Source of the DNA: JAIRTY01 sp050257395
GTDB taxonomy: Bacteria; Actinomycetota; Actinomycetes; Streptosporangiales; Streptosporangiaceae
Assembly (NCBI GenBank): GCA_050257395.1
Contig: JBLMWU010000293.1
Location: forward strand, 1-43,721
Direction of reading: 5' to 3'
Length of the DNA: 43,721 nt
Shown here piece by piece: positions 28,447 to 35,539 of the stretch. The notes under the pieces are model-generated. The model saw only the letters and a program-made list of their open reading frames with translations, did not search any database and was not told the origin of the DNA. Positions within the stretch are counted from its first letter, which is position 1. Each line of letters opens with the position of its first letter. Both the position numbers and the translations under genes were made by a program.

Positions 28447-29886
28447 GTGGCAGGCGATGAACGCGGAGTAACCACGCTGAGCGCGGATTTCTCCGCCTGG
28501 TACAACGAGGTGGTCTTCAAGGCCGAGCTGGTCGACCGCGGCCCGGTGCGGGGCACGATGGTGATCCGGCCGTACGGGTACCGCATCTGGGAGCTGCTGC
28601 AGGCCGACATGGACCGGCGGATCAAGGAGACCGGCCACGTCAACGCCTACTTCCCGCTGCTGATCCCGGAGAGCTACCTGCGCCGCGAGGCCGAGCACAT
28701 CGAGGGCTTCGCGCCGGAACTCGCGGTCGTCACCCACGCGGGCGGCAAGGAGCTCGAGGAGCCGCTGATCGTCCGGCCGACCTCGGAAACGATCATCGGC
28801 GAGATGATGGCCAAGTGGATCAGCTCGTACCGGGATCTGCCGATGCTGCTCAACCAGTGGGCCAACGTTGTCCGCTGGGAGATGCGGCCGCGGATGTTCC
28901 TGCGCACCACCGAGTTTCTGTGGCAGGAGGGCCACACCGCGCACGCCGATGAGGCCGACGCCATGCGGGAGACCATGCTCGCGCAAGGCCTCTACGCCGA
29001 TGTCTGCACGGACGTGGCCGCCATGCCGGTAGTGACGGGCGAGAAGACGCCCGGCGAGCGGTTCCCGGGTGCCAGGCGGACCTACACGCTCGAGGCGATG
29101 ATGCGCGACGGCCGCGCTCTCCAGGCCGGCACGGCGCACTACATGGGCACCAACTTCGCCAAGGTCTTCGGCATCCAGTACGCGGCGGAGAACGGGGAGC
29201 TGGAGCTGTGCCACACGGTCTCGTGGGGCATGACCACCCGCATGATCGGCGGAGTGATCATGACACACGGCGACGACAAGGGCCTCGTGCTGCCGCCGTT
29301 GCTCGCTCCCTACCAGGTGGTGATCGTCCCGATCGGCCGCGGCGAGCAGGCCGAGCAGGTGCTGCCGCCCGCCCGGGAGCTGGCTGACCGGCTGCGGCAG
29401 GCTGGCATCCGCACACACGTGGACGACCGGCCGCAGGTCACCCCCGGCTTCAAGTTCAACGACTGGGAGATGCGGGGCGTCCCCATCCGGCTGGAACTCG
29501 GGCCGCGGGACCTCGCGGCAGGCACGGCGCTGATGGCCATCCGGCTCGGCGGCCAGAAGACGCCGATCACACTGGACGAGGCCCCGGCCCGGCTGACCTC
29601 CGAGCTGACCGCCTTCCAGGGCCTGCTGCTGCGGCGGGCAACGGAGTTCCGCGATCAGCGGACCGCCACCGTGGACACCTGGGACGAGTTCGCCGCGGCG
29701 GTCGCGACCGGCTGGGCCCGGGCGTTTCACTGCGGGCAGCCCGCGTGCGAGGACGACATCAAGGCGGCCACGGCCGCGACGCCGCGTGTCATTCCGGACG
29801 ACGGCGAACCGGAGCAGGGCCCCTGCATTCGCTGCGGCCAGTCGTCCGGTTACGGCAAGCGGCTCATCTTCGGCCGCGCGTACTGA
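28447..29886 (+). CDS. proS: Prolyl-tRNA synthetase, archaeal/eukaryote-like type
   Basis: This 479-residue class II synthetase charges tRNA-Pro. Class II motif 2 lies in RPRMFLRTTEFLWQEGHTAH and motif 3 in GMTTRMIGGVIMTHGDDKG. The catalytic core is followed directly by the anticodon-binding domain (VVIVPIGRGEQAE...). It has the C-terminal zinc-like domain of the eukaryote/archaeal type ending CIRCGQSSGYGKRLIFGRAY, and no bacterial editing insertion. The GTG at 28447 was chosen because TATCCT ends 6 nt upstream; an in-frame GTG at 28414 exists. It is convergent with dnaB (46 nt between stops). Many actinobacteria carry a second, bacterial-type ProRS elsewhere. Confidence 0.94.
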   Translation: MAGDERGVTTLSADFSAWYNEVVFKAELVDRGPVRGTMVIRPYGYRIWELLQADMDRRIKETGHVNAYFPLLIPESYLRREAEHIEGFAPELAVVTHAGGKELEEPLIVRPTSETIIGEMMAKWISSYRDLPMLLNQWANVVRWEMRPRMFLRTTEFLWQEGHTAHADEADAMRETMLAQGLYADVCTDVAAMPVVTGEKTPGERFPGARRTYTLEAMMRDGRALQAGTAHYMGTNFAKVFGIQYAAENGELELCHTVSWGMTTRMIGGVIMTHGDDKGLVLPPLLAPYQVVIVPIGRGEQAEQVLPPARELADRLRQAGIRTHVDDRPQVTPGFKFNDWEMRGVPIRLELGPRDLAAGTALMAIRLGGQKTPITLDEAPARLTSELTAFQGLLLRRATEFRDQRTATVDTWDEFAAAVATGWARAFHCGQPACEDDIKAATAATPRVIPDDGEPEQGPCIRCGQSSGYGKRLIFGRAY

Positions 29887-29932
29887 GGAGCCTCGCCCGT
29901 ATGCTCCTCACCGGCGCTGATGCCCGCCGCGA

Positions 29933-32563
29933 CTAACCCGGGGCCATGTCGACGAAGCGTGAGTAGTGCCCCTGGAATGCCACTGTCACGGTCGCGGTTG
30001 GCCCATTCCTGTGCTTAGCCACAATGAGGTCAGCCTCTCCAGCGCGCGGCGATTCCCGCTCGTAGGCATCCTCGCGGTGCAACAGGATCACCACGTCCGA
30101 GTCTTGCTCGATGCTGTTATGGACGCTGATCCCATCAGCGATGAAGTTGTGCGTGCCAAGGACCGTCGCGTCGTAGACCGGCTGCTCGCCGAGGGATTCC
30201 ACCGAAGCTATCTCGTCCCAGAACACGTCATTGGTTGCCACCATCTCGAGTTCAGCGTCATCCAGGACGGTGGCGATGCGCGCGAGGCGCTCCCTGCCCG
30301 GTGCATGCTTCCAGAGCGTGCTGCCGCAGAACTTCGTGCCGATCGCAGCCGAGAACTGCCGATGGGTCATCTGGCGTTCGGTCAGCACGCTCCGGACCCG
30401 GTCCCATACTTCGCGGGGGATCGTGTCGAGGTTGGTGTTGCCCTTGATGCCAGCGAGTCTCTCCCGTGACTTCTCTGCCATCACTGCACGGGCACCATGC
30501 ACCCCGATGTCGTCGAGGAAGCGCAACTGGTTCTCTGCCCCGTAGATCAGCAGCTGGTAACAGGGCCGGTAGTCAGCCTTCCTCGTCTCCTTCACCCGCG
30601 TCATCACATTGAAGCGCAGCAGAAGCCGGGCCACATCGTCGACCAGCCGCCGGCTTGTGGAGCCGTAGTAGATGCGCGCCTGCCCGGCCGTCTCATCCCA
30701 CCAGACACAGCCGTCGGTGGCCCATAGATGGCGGAGGAACAGCGCCAGCTGCTTCTTCGGGAGGGAACAGACAAGCTCAGGAATGAACTTCTCCGGACTC
30801 CGCAACCCAAAGAGCCCGAGCGAATCGAGCCAGGCCGCAATGGGATTCCTGCGGCCACGGGCCAGCCGGTAAGGTGCCGGCAAACGGAGTGACGTGCACC
30901 GAGCGGCGGCATATTCATCCCGGATGGCGGTGATCCCGAAATGCGTCGCCGCCTGCGTGACAGCCGCCAGATTCGCCTCGTCGATACTCGCGTACCGGAT
31001 GGGCTGATTCCTGACGAAGGACCCGTCCCCGATCAGGTGCGCCAGCATGATGACTTCCGCCTCGGGCATCTCCTGCAGCTGCATCGGCGGAGGCACATGC
31101 CGCGGCACGGCCACCCGTGAACCGATGGGGATCTCCTGCAGCGGCGACCACCCGCCATAGGTGAGGAACGGGTGGTTTCCGGTGGCCCCGATCTCGCGGC
31201 CAGACTTCAGCCGCACCCTGAAGACCTCCTTGACACCGCTCGGGAACGCGTGGGTCATGGTCCGCGGGACCAGCCGCAGCCGCTCATCCAGCGACCACAC
31301 GGGGATGTCCCGTTCTCCTGACGCCAGCAGGTCGCCCAGGGACACTTCAGCGCCGCTGTCAGCGCGGAGGATGCGGGTGCCGGCTGTCAGGCAGCCAGAC
31401 TCACGCAGGTCAGACAGCATCGGGCGCTTGTCGGTGCGCTGCTCTGGCCCACGGTTGAGCTGAGAAATAGCGATGACAGGAACGTCAACTTCCTTGGCGA
31501 GCAGCTTGAGGGACCGGGACATTTCCGAGACTTCCTGCTGCCGGTTGTCGATCCGCCTGGGCGACGACATGAGCTGCAGGTAGTCCACGATGACGAGCTT
31601 GAGGTCCTGCCGCTGCTTGAGCCGACGGCACTTGGCCCGGATCTCCATCATCGACATGTTCGGGGAGTCGTCGATGAACAGCGGCGCGTCCACCACCTCG
31701 CTCATCCGGCGGGCGAGCCTGGTCCAGTCCTCCTCGCCCATCTGGCCGGTCCGCATCGCGTGCAGGGCGACCCTGGCCTCGGCTGACAGCAGCCGCATCG
31801 TGATCTCGTTACGGCTCATCTCCAGGCTGAAGATGACCGTAGCCAGCCGGTGCTTCACCGCCGCCGCCCGGGCGAGATCCAGGGCCAGCGTGCTTTTGCC
31901 AATAGCAGGACGAGCCGCGATGACGACCATCTGGCCGGGGTGGAGGCCGTTGGTGAGGGAGTCCAGGTCGGCGAAGCCGGTCGGCACGCCGGCCATGCCG
32001 CCGCCCCGCGAGCCGATGGCCTCGATCTCGTCGAGGGTTCCCGGCATGATCTCCGACAGCGGCAGGTAGTCCTCGCTCGCCCGCCGCTCGGTGACGCCGA
32101 AGATCTCCGCCTGCGCGCGGTCCACCAGCTCGTCGGCGTCCGCGTCGCCCGCGTAGCCGAGCTGCACGATCCGGGTGCCCACCTCGACCAGCCGGCGCAG
32201 GATGGCCCGCTCACGGACGATCCGCGCGTAGTAGCCGGCGTTGGCCGCCGTGGGCACGGAGGCGATCAGCGTGTGCAGATAGGTCGCGCCGCCCACCCGG
32301 CCCAGCTCGCCGCGCTTGCCCAGCACGTCCGCGACCGTGACCGCGTCTGCGGGCTCACCCCGCCCGTACAGGTCGAGGATGGCCTCGTGCACGAGCTGGT
32401 GGGCCGGCCGGTAGTAGTCGCCCGGCTGGATCACTTCCATCACGTCGGAGATGGCGTCCTTCGACATGAGCATGCCGCCGAGGACGCACTGCTCCGCCGC
32501 CAGATCGTGGGGAGGCGTCCGCTCGAACTCCGAACCCTGGGGGGTGATCTCGGCGACGCTCAC
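29933..32563 (-). CDS. dnaB: Replicative DNA helicase DnaB interrupted by an intein
   Basis: The 876-residue precursor contains a 450-residue DnaB extein split by an intein. The N-extein has the DnaG-interacting N-terminal domain (HDLAAEQCVLGGMLMSKDAI) and the RecA-like domain with Walker A AARPAIGKST (216-225) and the Walker B-type LVIVDYLQLM. It ends at DLRESG (390). The C-extein resumes at SIEQDSDVVILLHRED (817) and ends at 876. The mature helicase unwinds DNA at the fork. The GTG at 32563 follows GGGGGAGG with a long spacing. The gene is downstream of rpsF-ssb-rpsR-rplI in the usual actinobacterial order, separated by the DnaA-box region and a small convergent gene. Confidence 0.96.
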   Translation of the reverse strand: MSVAEITPQGSEFERTPPHDLAAEQCVLGGMLMSKDAISDVMEVIQPGDYYRPAHQLVHEAILDLYGRGEPADAVTVADVLGKRGELGRVGGATYLHTLIASVPTAANAGYYARIVRERAILRRLVEVGTRIVQLGYAGDADADELVDRAQAEIFGVTERRASEDYLPLSEIMPGTLDEIEAIGSRGGGMAGVPTGFADLDSLTNGLHPGQMVVIAARPAIGKSTLALDLARAAAVKHRLATVIFSLEMSRNEITMRLLSAEARVALHAMRTGQMGEEDWTRLARRMSEVVDAPLFIDDSPNMSMMEIRAKCRRLKQRQDLKLVIVDYLQLMSSPRRIDNRQQEVSEMSRSLKLLAKEVDVPVIAISQLNRGPEQRTDKRPMLSDLRESGCLTAGTRILRADSGAEVSLGDLLASGERDIPVWSLDERLRLVPRTMTHAFPSGVKEVFRVRLKSGREIGATGNHPFLTYGGWSPLQEIPIGSRVAVPRHVPPPMQLQEMPEAEVIMLAHLIGDGSFVRNQPIRYASIDEANLAAVTQAATHFGITAIRDEYAAARCTSLRLPAPYRLARGRRNPIAAWLDSLGLFGLRSPEKFIPELVCSLPKKQLALFLRHLWATDGCVWWDETAGQARIYYGSTSRRLVDDVARLLLRFNVMTRVKETRKADYRPCYQLLIYGAENQLRFLDDIGVHGARAVMAEKSRERLAGIKGNTNLDTIPREVWDRVRSVLTERQMTHRQFSAAIGTKFCGSTLWKHAPGRERLARIATVLDDAELEMVATNDVFWDEIASVESLGEQPVYDATVLGTHNFIADGISVHNSIEQDSDVVILLHREDAYERESPRAGEADLIVAKHRNGPTATVTVAFQGHYSRFVDMAPG
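30116..31393 (-). mobile_element. DnaB intein with LAGLIDADG-type homing endonuclease domain
   Basis: Precursor residues 391-816 (426 aa) form an intein. Block A starts with nucleophile C391 (CLTAGTRIL), block B is GATGNHPFLT (T461, H464), and the end is GTHNFIADGISVHN with penultimate H815 and terminal N816. Ser817 is the +1 residue. Endonuclease blocks are LAHLIGDGSF (D513) and HLWATDGCV (D617), so both acidic motifs are present and the endonuclease may be active. An HTH-like insert (VLTERQMTHRQFSAAIG) follows. Insertion is in the conserved RESG/SIEQD site, the same as the well-known Synechocystis DnaB mini-intein. The intein DNA looks less GC-rich than the exteins. Confidence 0.95.
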
Positions 32564-32680
32564 CTGCCAGCACCTCCCCCTGGGAGCGGGCGCGCGAGGC
32601 GCCCGCCGCGGACCGTTGCATCCGTTTTAGCGGACCGGTCTGACAGTCTTCCGCTAACCGGGGACGCGGCCAAACGCGCC

Positions 32681-32873
32681 TGTGGATAACTCTGTGGGCA
32701 GGCTGTGCAGACACGCCGCCGCCCCTGTGCGCAGGCTGGGGAAGGCCCTGGGGACAGGCACCGCGTGGCAGCCCGGATCGCCCTTCTGACATGTGCAGAC
32801 GCCGTCCACTGGGTGTGGGCGGAAAAAATCTCCGGGATGAATGGTCATCCACAGCTGCCGTGATTTATCCACA
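32681..32873. promoter_or_regulatory. DnaA-box cluster
   Basis: TGTGGATAA at 32681-32689 (reverse complement of TTATCCACA) and TTATCCACA at 32865-32873 are perfect DnaA boxes. TCATCCACA at 32845-32853 differs by one base. They lie in a short AT-richer spacer between dnaB and the SOS-box gene, in a region that in actinobacteria is usually not far from oriC. Confidence 0.75.
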
Positions 32874-32940
32874 GCCGAAGCCGGTTCGCGGCGGGCGAAC
32901 GCAGCCCGCGAAAGCGCGGCGGCCTGTCGGCGGATGCCGC

Positions 32941-32946
32941 TAGGGT
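32941..32946 (+). promoter_or_regulatory. -10-like hexamer TAGGGT
   Basis: TAGGGT ends 6 nt before the ATG at 32953 and immediately precedes the SOS box, so LexA binding would block transcription start. Confidence 0.5.
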
Positions 32947-32962
32947 TCAAACATGTGTTCGA
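32947..32962 (+). promoter_or_regulatory. LexA-like SOS box containing the start codon
   Basis: TCAAAC-ATGT-GTTCGA differs by one base from the actinobacterial SOS consensus TCGAAC-N4-GTTCGA. The ATG of the 77-residue gene lies inside the 4-nt spacer. The box directly follows TAGGGT. Confidence 0.7.
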
Positions 32963-33186
32963 ACGCAGCCGCCCGGCTGACGCGCATCGGCGAGGCCATC
33001 GACCAGCTCGCCGCGGAGGCCGCGAGCGCGGGCGATGACAGCCCCGACCAGGTGGCGGAGCGGCTGGCTGCGATCTGGGCCATGGTGGCCGAGCTCGACC
33101 CGGGCCTGGCGCGGCGGGTGCGCGGCTACACGGACGAGGAGCCGGCCGGCCATGCTCGGGGCACGCCCGGACCCGGCACCTGCTGA
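32953..33186 (+). CDS. Small putatively SOS-controlled helical protein
   Basis: This 77-residue protein starts MCSNAAARLTRIGEAIDQLAAEA and continues AERLAAIWAMVAELDPGLARRVRGY. It is helical, with a disordered Gly/Pro tail. The opening resembles the N-terminus of DUF222/13E12-type proteins, whose genes in mycobacteria also carry SOS boxes over the start codon; the HNH nuclease part is missing here. Function is unknown. It is probably leaderless (TAGGGT 6 nt upstream) and DNA-damage inducible by inference from the box. It is convergent with rplI, and a shared hairpin follows. Confidence 0.65.
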   Translation: MCSNAAARLTRIGEAIDQLAAEAASAGDDSPDQVAERLAAIWAMVAELDPGLARRVRGYTDEEPAGHARGTPGPGTC

Positions 33187-33203
33187 GCAGCGCCTGCTAA
33201 CGG

Positions 33204-33223
33204 GGCGGGGCTCAGGCCCCGCC
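33204..33223. terminator. Bidirectional hairpin with the rplI stop codon in its loop
   Basis: GGCGGGGC (33204-33211) pairs perfectly with GCCCCGCC (33216-33223) around a 4-nt loop. The rplI stop (TGA on minus, 33212-33214) is in the loop. It lies 17 nt after the stop of the convergent small gene. It probably terminates the rightward gene; for rplI it would be very close to the stop. Confidence 0.5.
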
Positions 33224-33676
33224 GGTGACGTCGATCGTGACCGTGGCGCTGACCTCGGGGTGCAGCCGGACGGCCACCTTGTGGCTGCCGACGGTCTTGA
33301 TCGGGTTGCCAACCTCGATCCGCCGCTTGTCGAGCTCCGGGCCGCCCGCGGCCTGGACCGCCGCCGCGATGTCGGCCGGGGTGACTGAGCCGAACAGCCG
33401 GCCCGAGCTGCCCGCCCTGACCTGCAGCCGGACGGGCAGCTTCTGCAGCTGCTCGGCGACTGCCTGGGCATCGTCGAGGTTGCGGATGTCACGGGCCGAG
33501 CGGGCCCGCCTGATCAGCTCGATCTGCTTCTCGCCGCCCCGCGTCCAGCGCATGGCAAGGCCGCGCGGGACCAGGTAGTTGCGCCCGTAGCCGCCAGCCA
33601 CCTCGACCACGTCACCGGGCGCACCCAGCCCGCTGACCTCCTGGGTGAGGATCAGCTTCATCGGAGTGCCACTCAT
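33212..33676 (-). CDS. rplI: 50S ribosomal protein bL9
   Basis: This 154-residue ribosomal protein has the N-terminal bL9 domain (MKLILTQEVSGLGAPGDVVEV then GYGRNYLVPRGLA), a long connecting helix and the C-terminal rRNA-binding domain (GRLFGSVTPADIAAAV). The ATG at 33676 has AGGAG 9 nt upstream. The family-typical start, MKLI, lies five codons later at 33661 without its own ribosome site, so the protein probably carries a short extra MSGTP. It is the last gene of the rpsF-ssb-rpsR-rplI cluster. Confidence 0.95.
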   Translation of the reverse strand: MSGTPMKLILTQEVSGLGAPGDVVEVAGGYGRNYLVPRGLAMRWTRGGEKQIELIRRARSARDIRNLDDAQAVAEQLQKLPVRLQVRAGSSGRLFGSVTPADIAAAVQAAGGPELDKRRIEVGNPIKTVGSHKVAVRLHPEVSATVTIDVTGGA

Positions 33677-33695
33677 CGTCGGAATCTCCTCGGCC

Positions 33696-33932
33696 TCAGC
33701 GGGGCGTGCTGGTGTAGGGCAGCATCGCCATCTCGCGGGCGTTCTTGATCGCCGTGGCGACGTCGCGCTGATGCTGCGTGCAGTTGCCGGTGACCCGCCG
33801 GGCCCGGATCTTGCCGCGGTCGGAGATGAACTTCCGCAGCAGCGCGGTGTCCTTGTAGTCGACGTAGCCGATCTTTTCCTGGCAGAACAGGCAGACTTTC
33901 TTGCGCGGCTTGCGTATCGGTGCTTTAGCCAT
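33696..33932 (-). CDS. rpsR: 30S ribosomal protein bS18
   Basis: This 78-residue bS18 contains the typical KKVCLFCQEKIGYVDYKD (Cys pair retained, a zinc-binding C+ form) and RARRVTGNCTQHQRDVATAIKNAREMAMLPY. It pairs with bS6 on the platform of the 30S subunit. The ATG at 33932 follows AAGGAGC. It lies 19 nt upstream of the rplI start and 71 nt downstream of ssb. Confidence 0.97.
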   Translation of the reverse strand: MAKAPIRKPRKKVCLFCQEKIGYVDYKDTALLRKFISDRGKIRARRVTGNCTQHQRDVATAIKNAREMAMLPYTSTPR

Positions 33933-34003
33933 CGTGGTGCTCCTTGGGAGAGCCCCGCGTCAGCGGGGATGGTATGCGGTCAGGAAATGTTGGGGGCAGC
34001 AGG

Positions 34004-34543
34004 TCAGAACGGCGGCTCGTCGGACGCGCCGTCCGCGCCGAACCCGCTGGAGTCGGAGGCCCAGGGGTCCTCGGCCTGGCGGCTGCCGCCGCCTCCACCG
34101 TATCCGCCCTGGCCACCGCCACCGCCGCCACCGCCGCCACTGCCGCCGCCGAAGCCGCCACCGCCACCGCCCGAGCGGTTGGACTTGGTGACCTTGGCGG
34201 AGGCGTTGCGCAGGGACGGGCCGACGTCGTCCACCTCGACCTCGTACACGGTGCGCTTCTCGCCTTCCCGGGTCTCGTATGACCGCTGCCGCAGCCGCCC
34301 GTTGACGATCACGCGCATCCCGCGCTGCAGGCTCTCGGCCACGTTCTCAGCGGCCTGCCGCCAGACGTTGCAGGTGAGGAAGAGGCTGTCGCCGTCCTTC
34401 CACTCCCCGGACTGCTGGTCCCGGAAGCGGGGGGTGGAGGCCACCCGGAACTTGGCCACGGCCTGGCCGGTCGGGGTGTAACGGAGTTCAGGGTCGTCGA
34501 CGAGGTTGCCGGCGATCGTGATCTGAGTGTCGCCTGCTGCCAT
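34004..34543 (-). CDS. ssb: Single-stranded DNA-binding protein
   Basis: This 179-residue SSB has an OB fold (TQITIAGNLVDDPELRYTPTG to the VYEVEVDDVG strand, about residues 5-110). A Gly-rich linker (SGGGGGGFGGGS...) and the acidic C-terminal tip SDEPPF, which recruits repair and replication partners, follow. The tip is DEPPF rather than the common DDDIPF. The ATG at 34543 follows GGGAGCACCCG; the longer upstream frame is not coding. It sits between rpsF and rpsR. Confidence 0.96.
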   Translation of the reverse strand: MAAGDTQITIAGNLVDDPELRYTPTGQAVAKFRVASTPRFRDQQSGEWKDGDSLFLTCNVWRQAAENVAESLQRGMRVIVNGRLRQRSYETREGEKRTVYEVEVDDVGPSLRNASAKVTKSNRSGGGGGGFGGGSGGGGGGGGGQGGYGGGGGSRQAEDPWASDSSGFGADGASDEPPF

Positions 34544-34635
34544 CGGGTGCTCCCGGGTCGGGGATGGGATGGGGTGGTCTGGGAGGTGCCGGGTTCCCGG
34601 CGTCACCGGGGATCGCGGCCCACCCGGGCCGGGGG

Positions 34636-34923
34636 TCAGCGCTCGGGGCGCAGGACCTTGGTCCGCAGGACCGCCTCGTTCAGGCCGAGCTGGCGGTCGA
34701 GCTCCTGGACCGTGCCTGGCTCGGCACGCATGTCAACGACGGCGTAGATGCCTTCGGACTTCTTGTCGATGTCGTAGGCGAGGCGCCGGCGTCCCCAGAC
34801 GTCCACCTTGTCCACGCTGCCGCCCTCGCTCGTAACCACGTTGAGGAACTGCTCCAGCGACGGCTGGACCGTGTTCTCCTCAAGGCCCGGGTCGAGGATG
34901 ATCATCATCTCGTATCGGCGCAT
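34636..34923 (-). CDS. rpsF: 30S ribosomal protein bS6
   Basis: This 95-residue bS6 starts MRRYEMMIILDPGLEE and contains VWGRRRLAYDIDKKSEGIYAV, ending KVLRPER, full length for the family. AGGAGG lies 10 nt upstream of the ATG at 34923. The leader can fold so that this ribosome site is paired (see the leader feature), suggesting autoregulation, possibly by the bS6:bS18 complex. It is the first gene of the cluster. Confidence 0.97.
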   Translation of the reverse strand: MRRYEMMIILDPGLEENTVQPSLEQFLNVVTSEGGSVDKVDVWGRRRLAYDIDKKSEGIYAVVDMRAEPGTVQELDRQLGLNEAVLRTKVLRPER

Positions 34924-34977
34924 ATTCAGCCTTCCTCCTCTGGACTGGCGCGGTCACGGTCTTTCCGTGACAGGAGG
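34924..34977 (-). promoter_or_regulatory. rpsF leader with hairpin and anti-Shine-Dalgarno arm
   Basis: In the minus-strand leader, CCTCCT (34977-34972) can pair with the ribosome site AGGAGG (34939-34934). Between them lies a perfect stem GTCACGG/CCGTGAC (34971-34965 with 34959-34953) around AAAGA. The arrangement can hide or expose the ribosome site. bS6:bS18-binding leader RNAs with CCG-bearing stems are known in several phyla; assignment here is inference. Confidence 0.5.
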
Positions 34978-35137
34978 TGCTGCATACCCGCGGCGGATCA
35001 GTTTCCCCCGGCGGGCCGCAGCCGATTCAGGCTACCAGGGCCTGCCGACAGCGGCGCCCAGGATTCCCGCGCCCCCGGGCCGGGAACAACGCAGTTGGTC
35101 CCTTGGCGCCGATGACACAGGGCGAAGGGTGGTGGCC

Positions 35138-35458
35138 ATGCGCCAGTCCACGGAGGGCCAGCCGGCGGCCCGCACGCACATGCCGCGCATCACGATGAAC
35201 ACCGACGGCAAGCGTCATCCTCTGGAGAACGGGCTCACCGCCTTCACGCTCGCCGCGGGAGTGGTGGCCTTCGCCACCGGGTTCGTGGTCCGCCAGCACG
35301 TGCTGGCGACTTCGCTGGGGCTGGCGGCCCTGGTGATCGGGCTGTGGGCGCAGCTGATCTCGGCGACCCGGCCCGAGCGGATCCTGATCGTGACCGGGCT
35401 GGTGGCGGGGTTCGTCGGGCTCGCGCTGGGACTCGCCCACGGCGGCTTCGGGGCCTGA
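35138..35458 (+). CDS. Small membrane protein, unknown function
   Basis: This 106-residue protein has a charged N-terminus (MNTDGKRHPLENG) followed by three hydrophobic helices: LTAFTLAAGVVAFATGFVV, LATSLGLAALVIGLWAQLI and ILIVTGLVAGFVGLALGLA. It carries no recognisable catalytic motif. Two in-frame ATGs (35180 and 35195) could also be used; the ATG at 35138 follows GAAGGGTGG. It is divergent from rpsF. Confidence 0.65.
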   Translation: MRQSTEGQPAARTHMPRITMNTDGKRHPLENGLTAFTLAAGVVAFATGFVVRQHVLATSLGLAALVIGLWAQLISATRPERILIVTGLVAGFVGLALGLAHGGFGA

Positions 35459-35527
35459 CCGGCCCGGCACCGCACGCTGCCGGGCCGGGCCACCGGCGAG
35501 CGTGCCGGGCGTGACGGAGGCCGCCAG

Positions 35528-35533
35528 TAGGCT
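35528..35533 (+). promoter_or_regulatory. -10-like hexamer TAGGCT of the endonuclease-IV-type gene
   Basis: TAGGCT ends 6 nt before the ATG at 35540, suggesting leaderless initiation. Confidence 0.45.
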
Positions 35534-35539
35534 CGGAGC

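Larger units (their letters stand above)
32564..32952. other. 389-nt gap upstream of dnaB with DnaA boxes and hairpin
   Basis: No coding frame is supported. Besides the DnaA boxes listed separately, it contains an 8-bp stem in the dnaB 5' leader (32586-32593 with 32599-32606). At its right end lie the -10 hexamer and the start of the SOS box of the 77-residue gene. Confidence 0.6.

Noticed and set aside
27943..29730. 595-residue leftward open frame opposite proS and the lysR-type gene
   Set aside because: It crosses two real genes on the other strand and has no domain character.
34083..34175. Run of GCC/ACC/CCG triplets resembling a simple repeat
   Set aside because: It is the codon run of the Gly-rich linker of SSB, a normal feature of actinobacterial SSBs.
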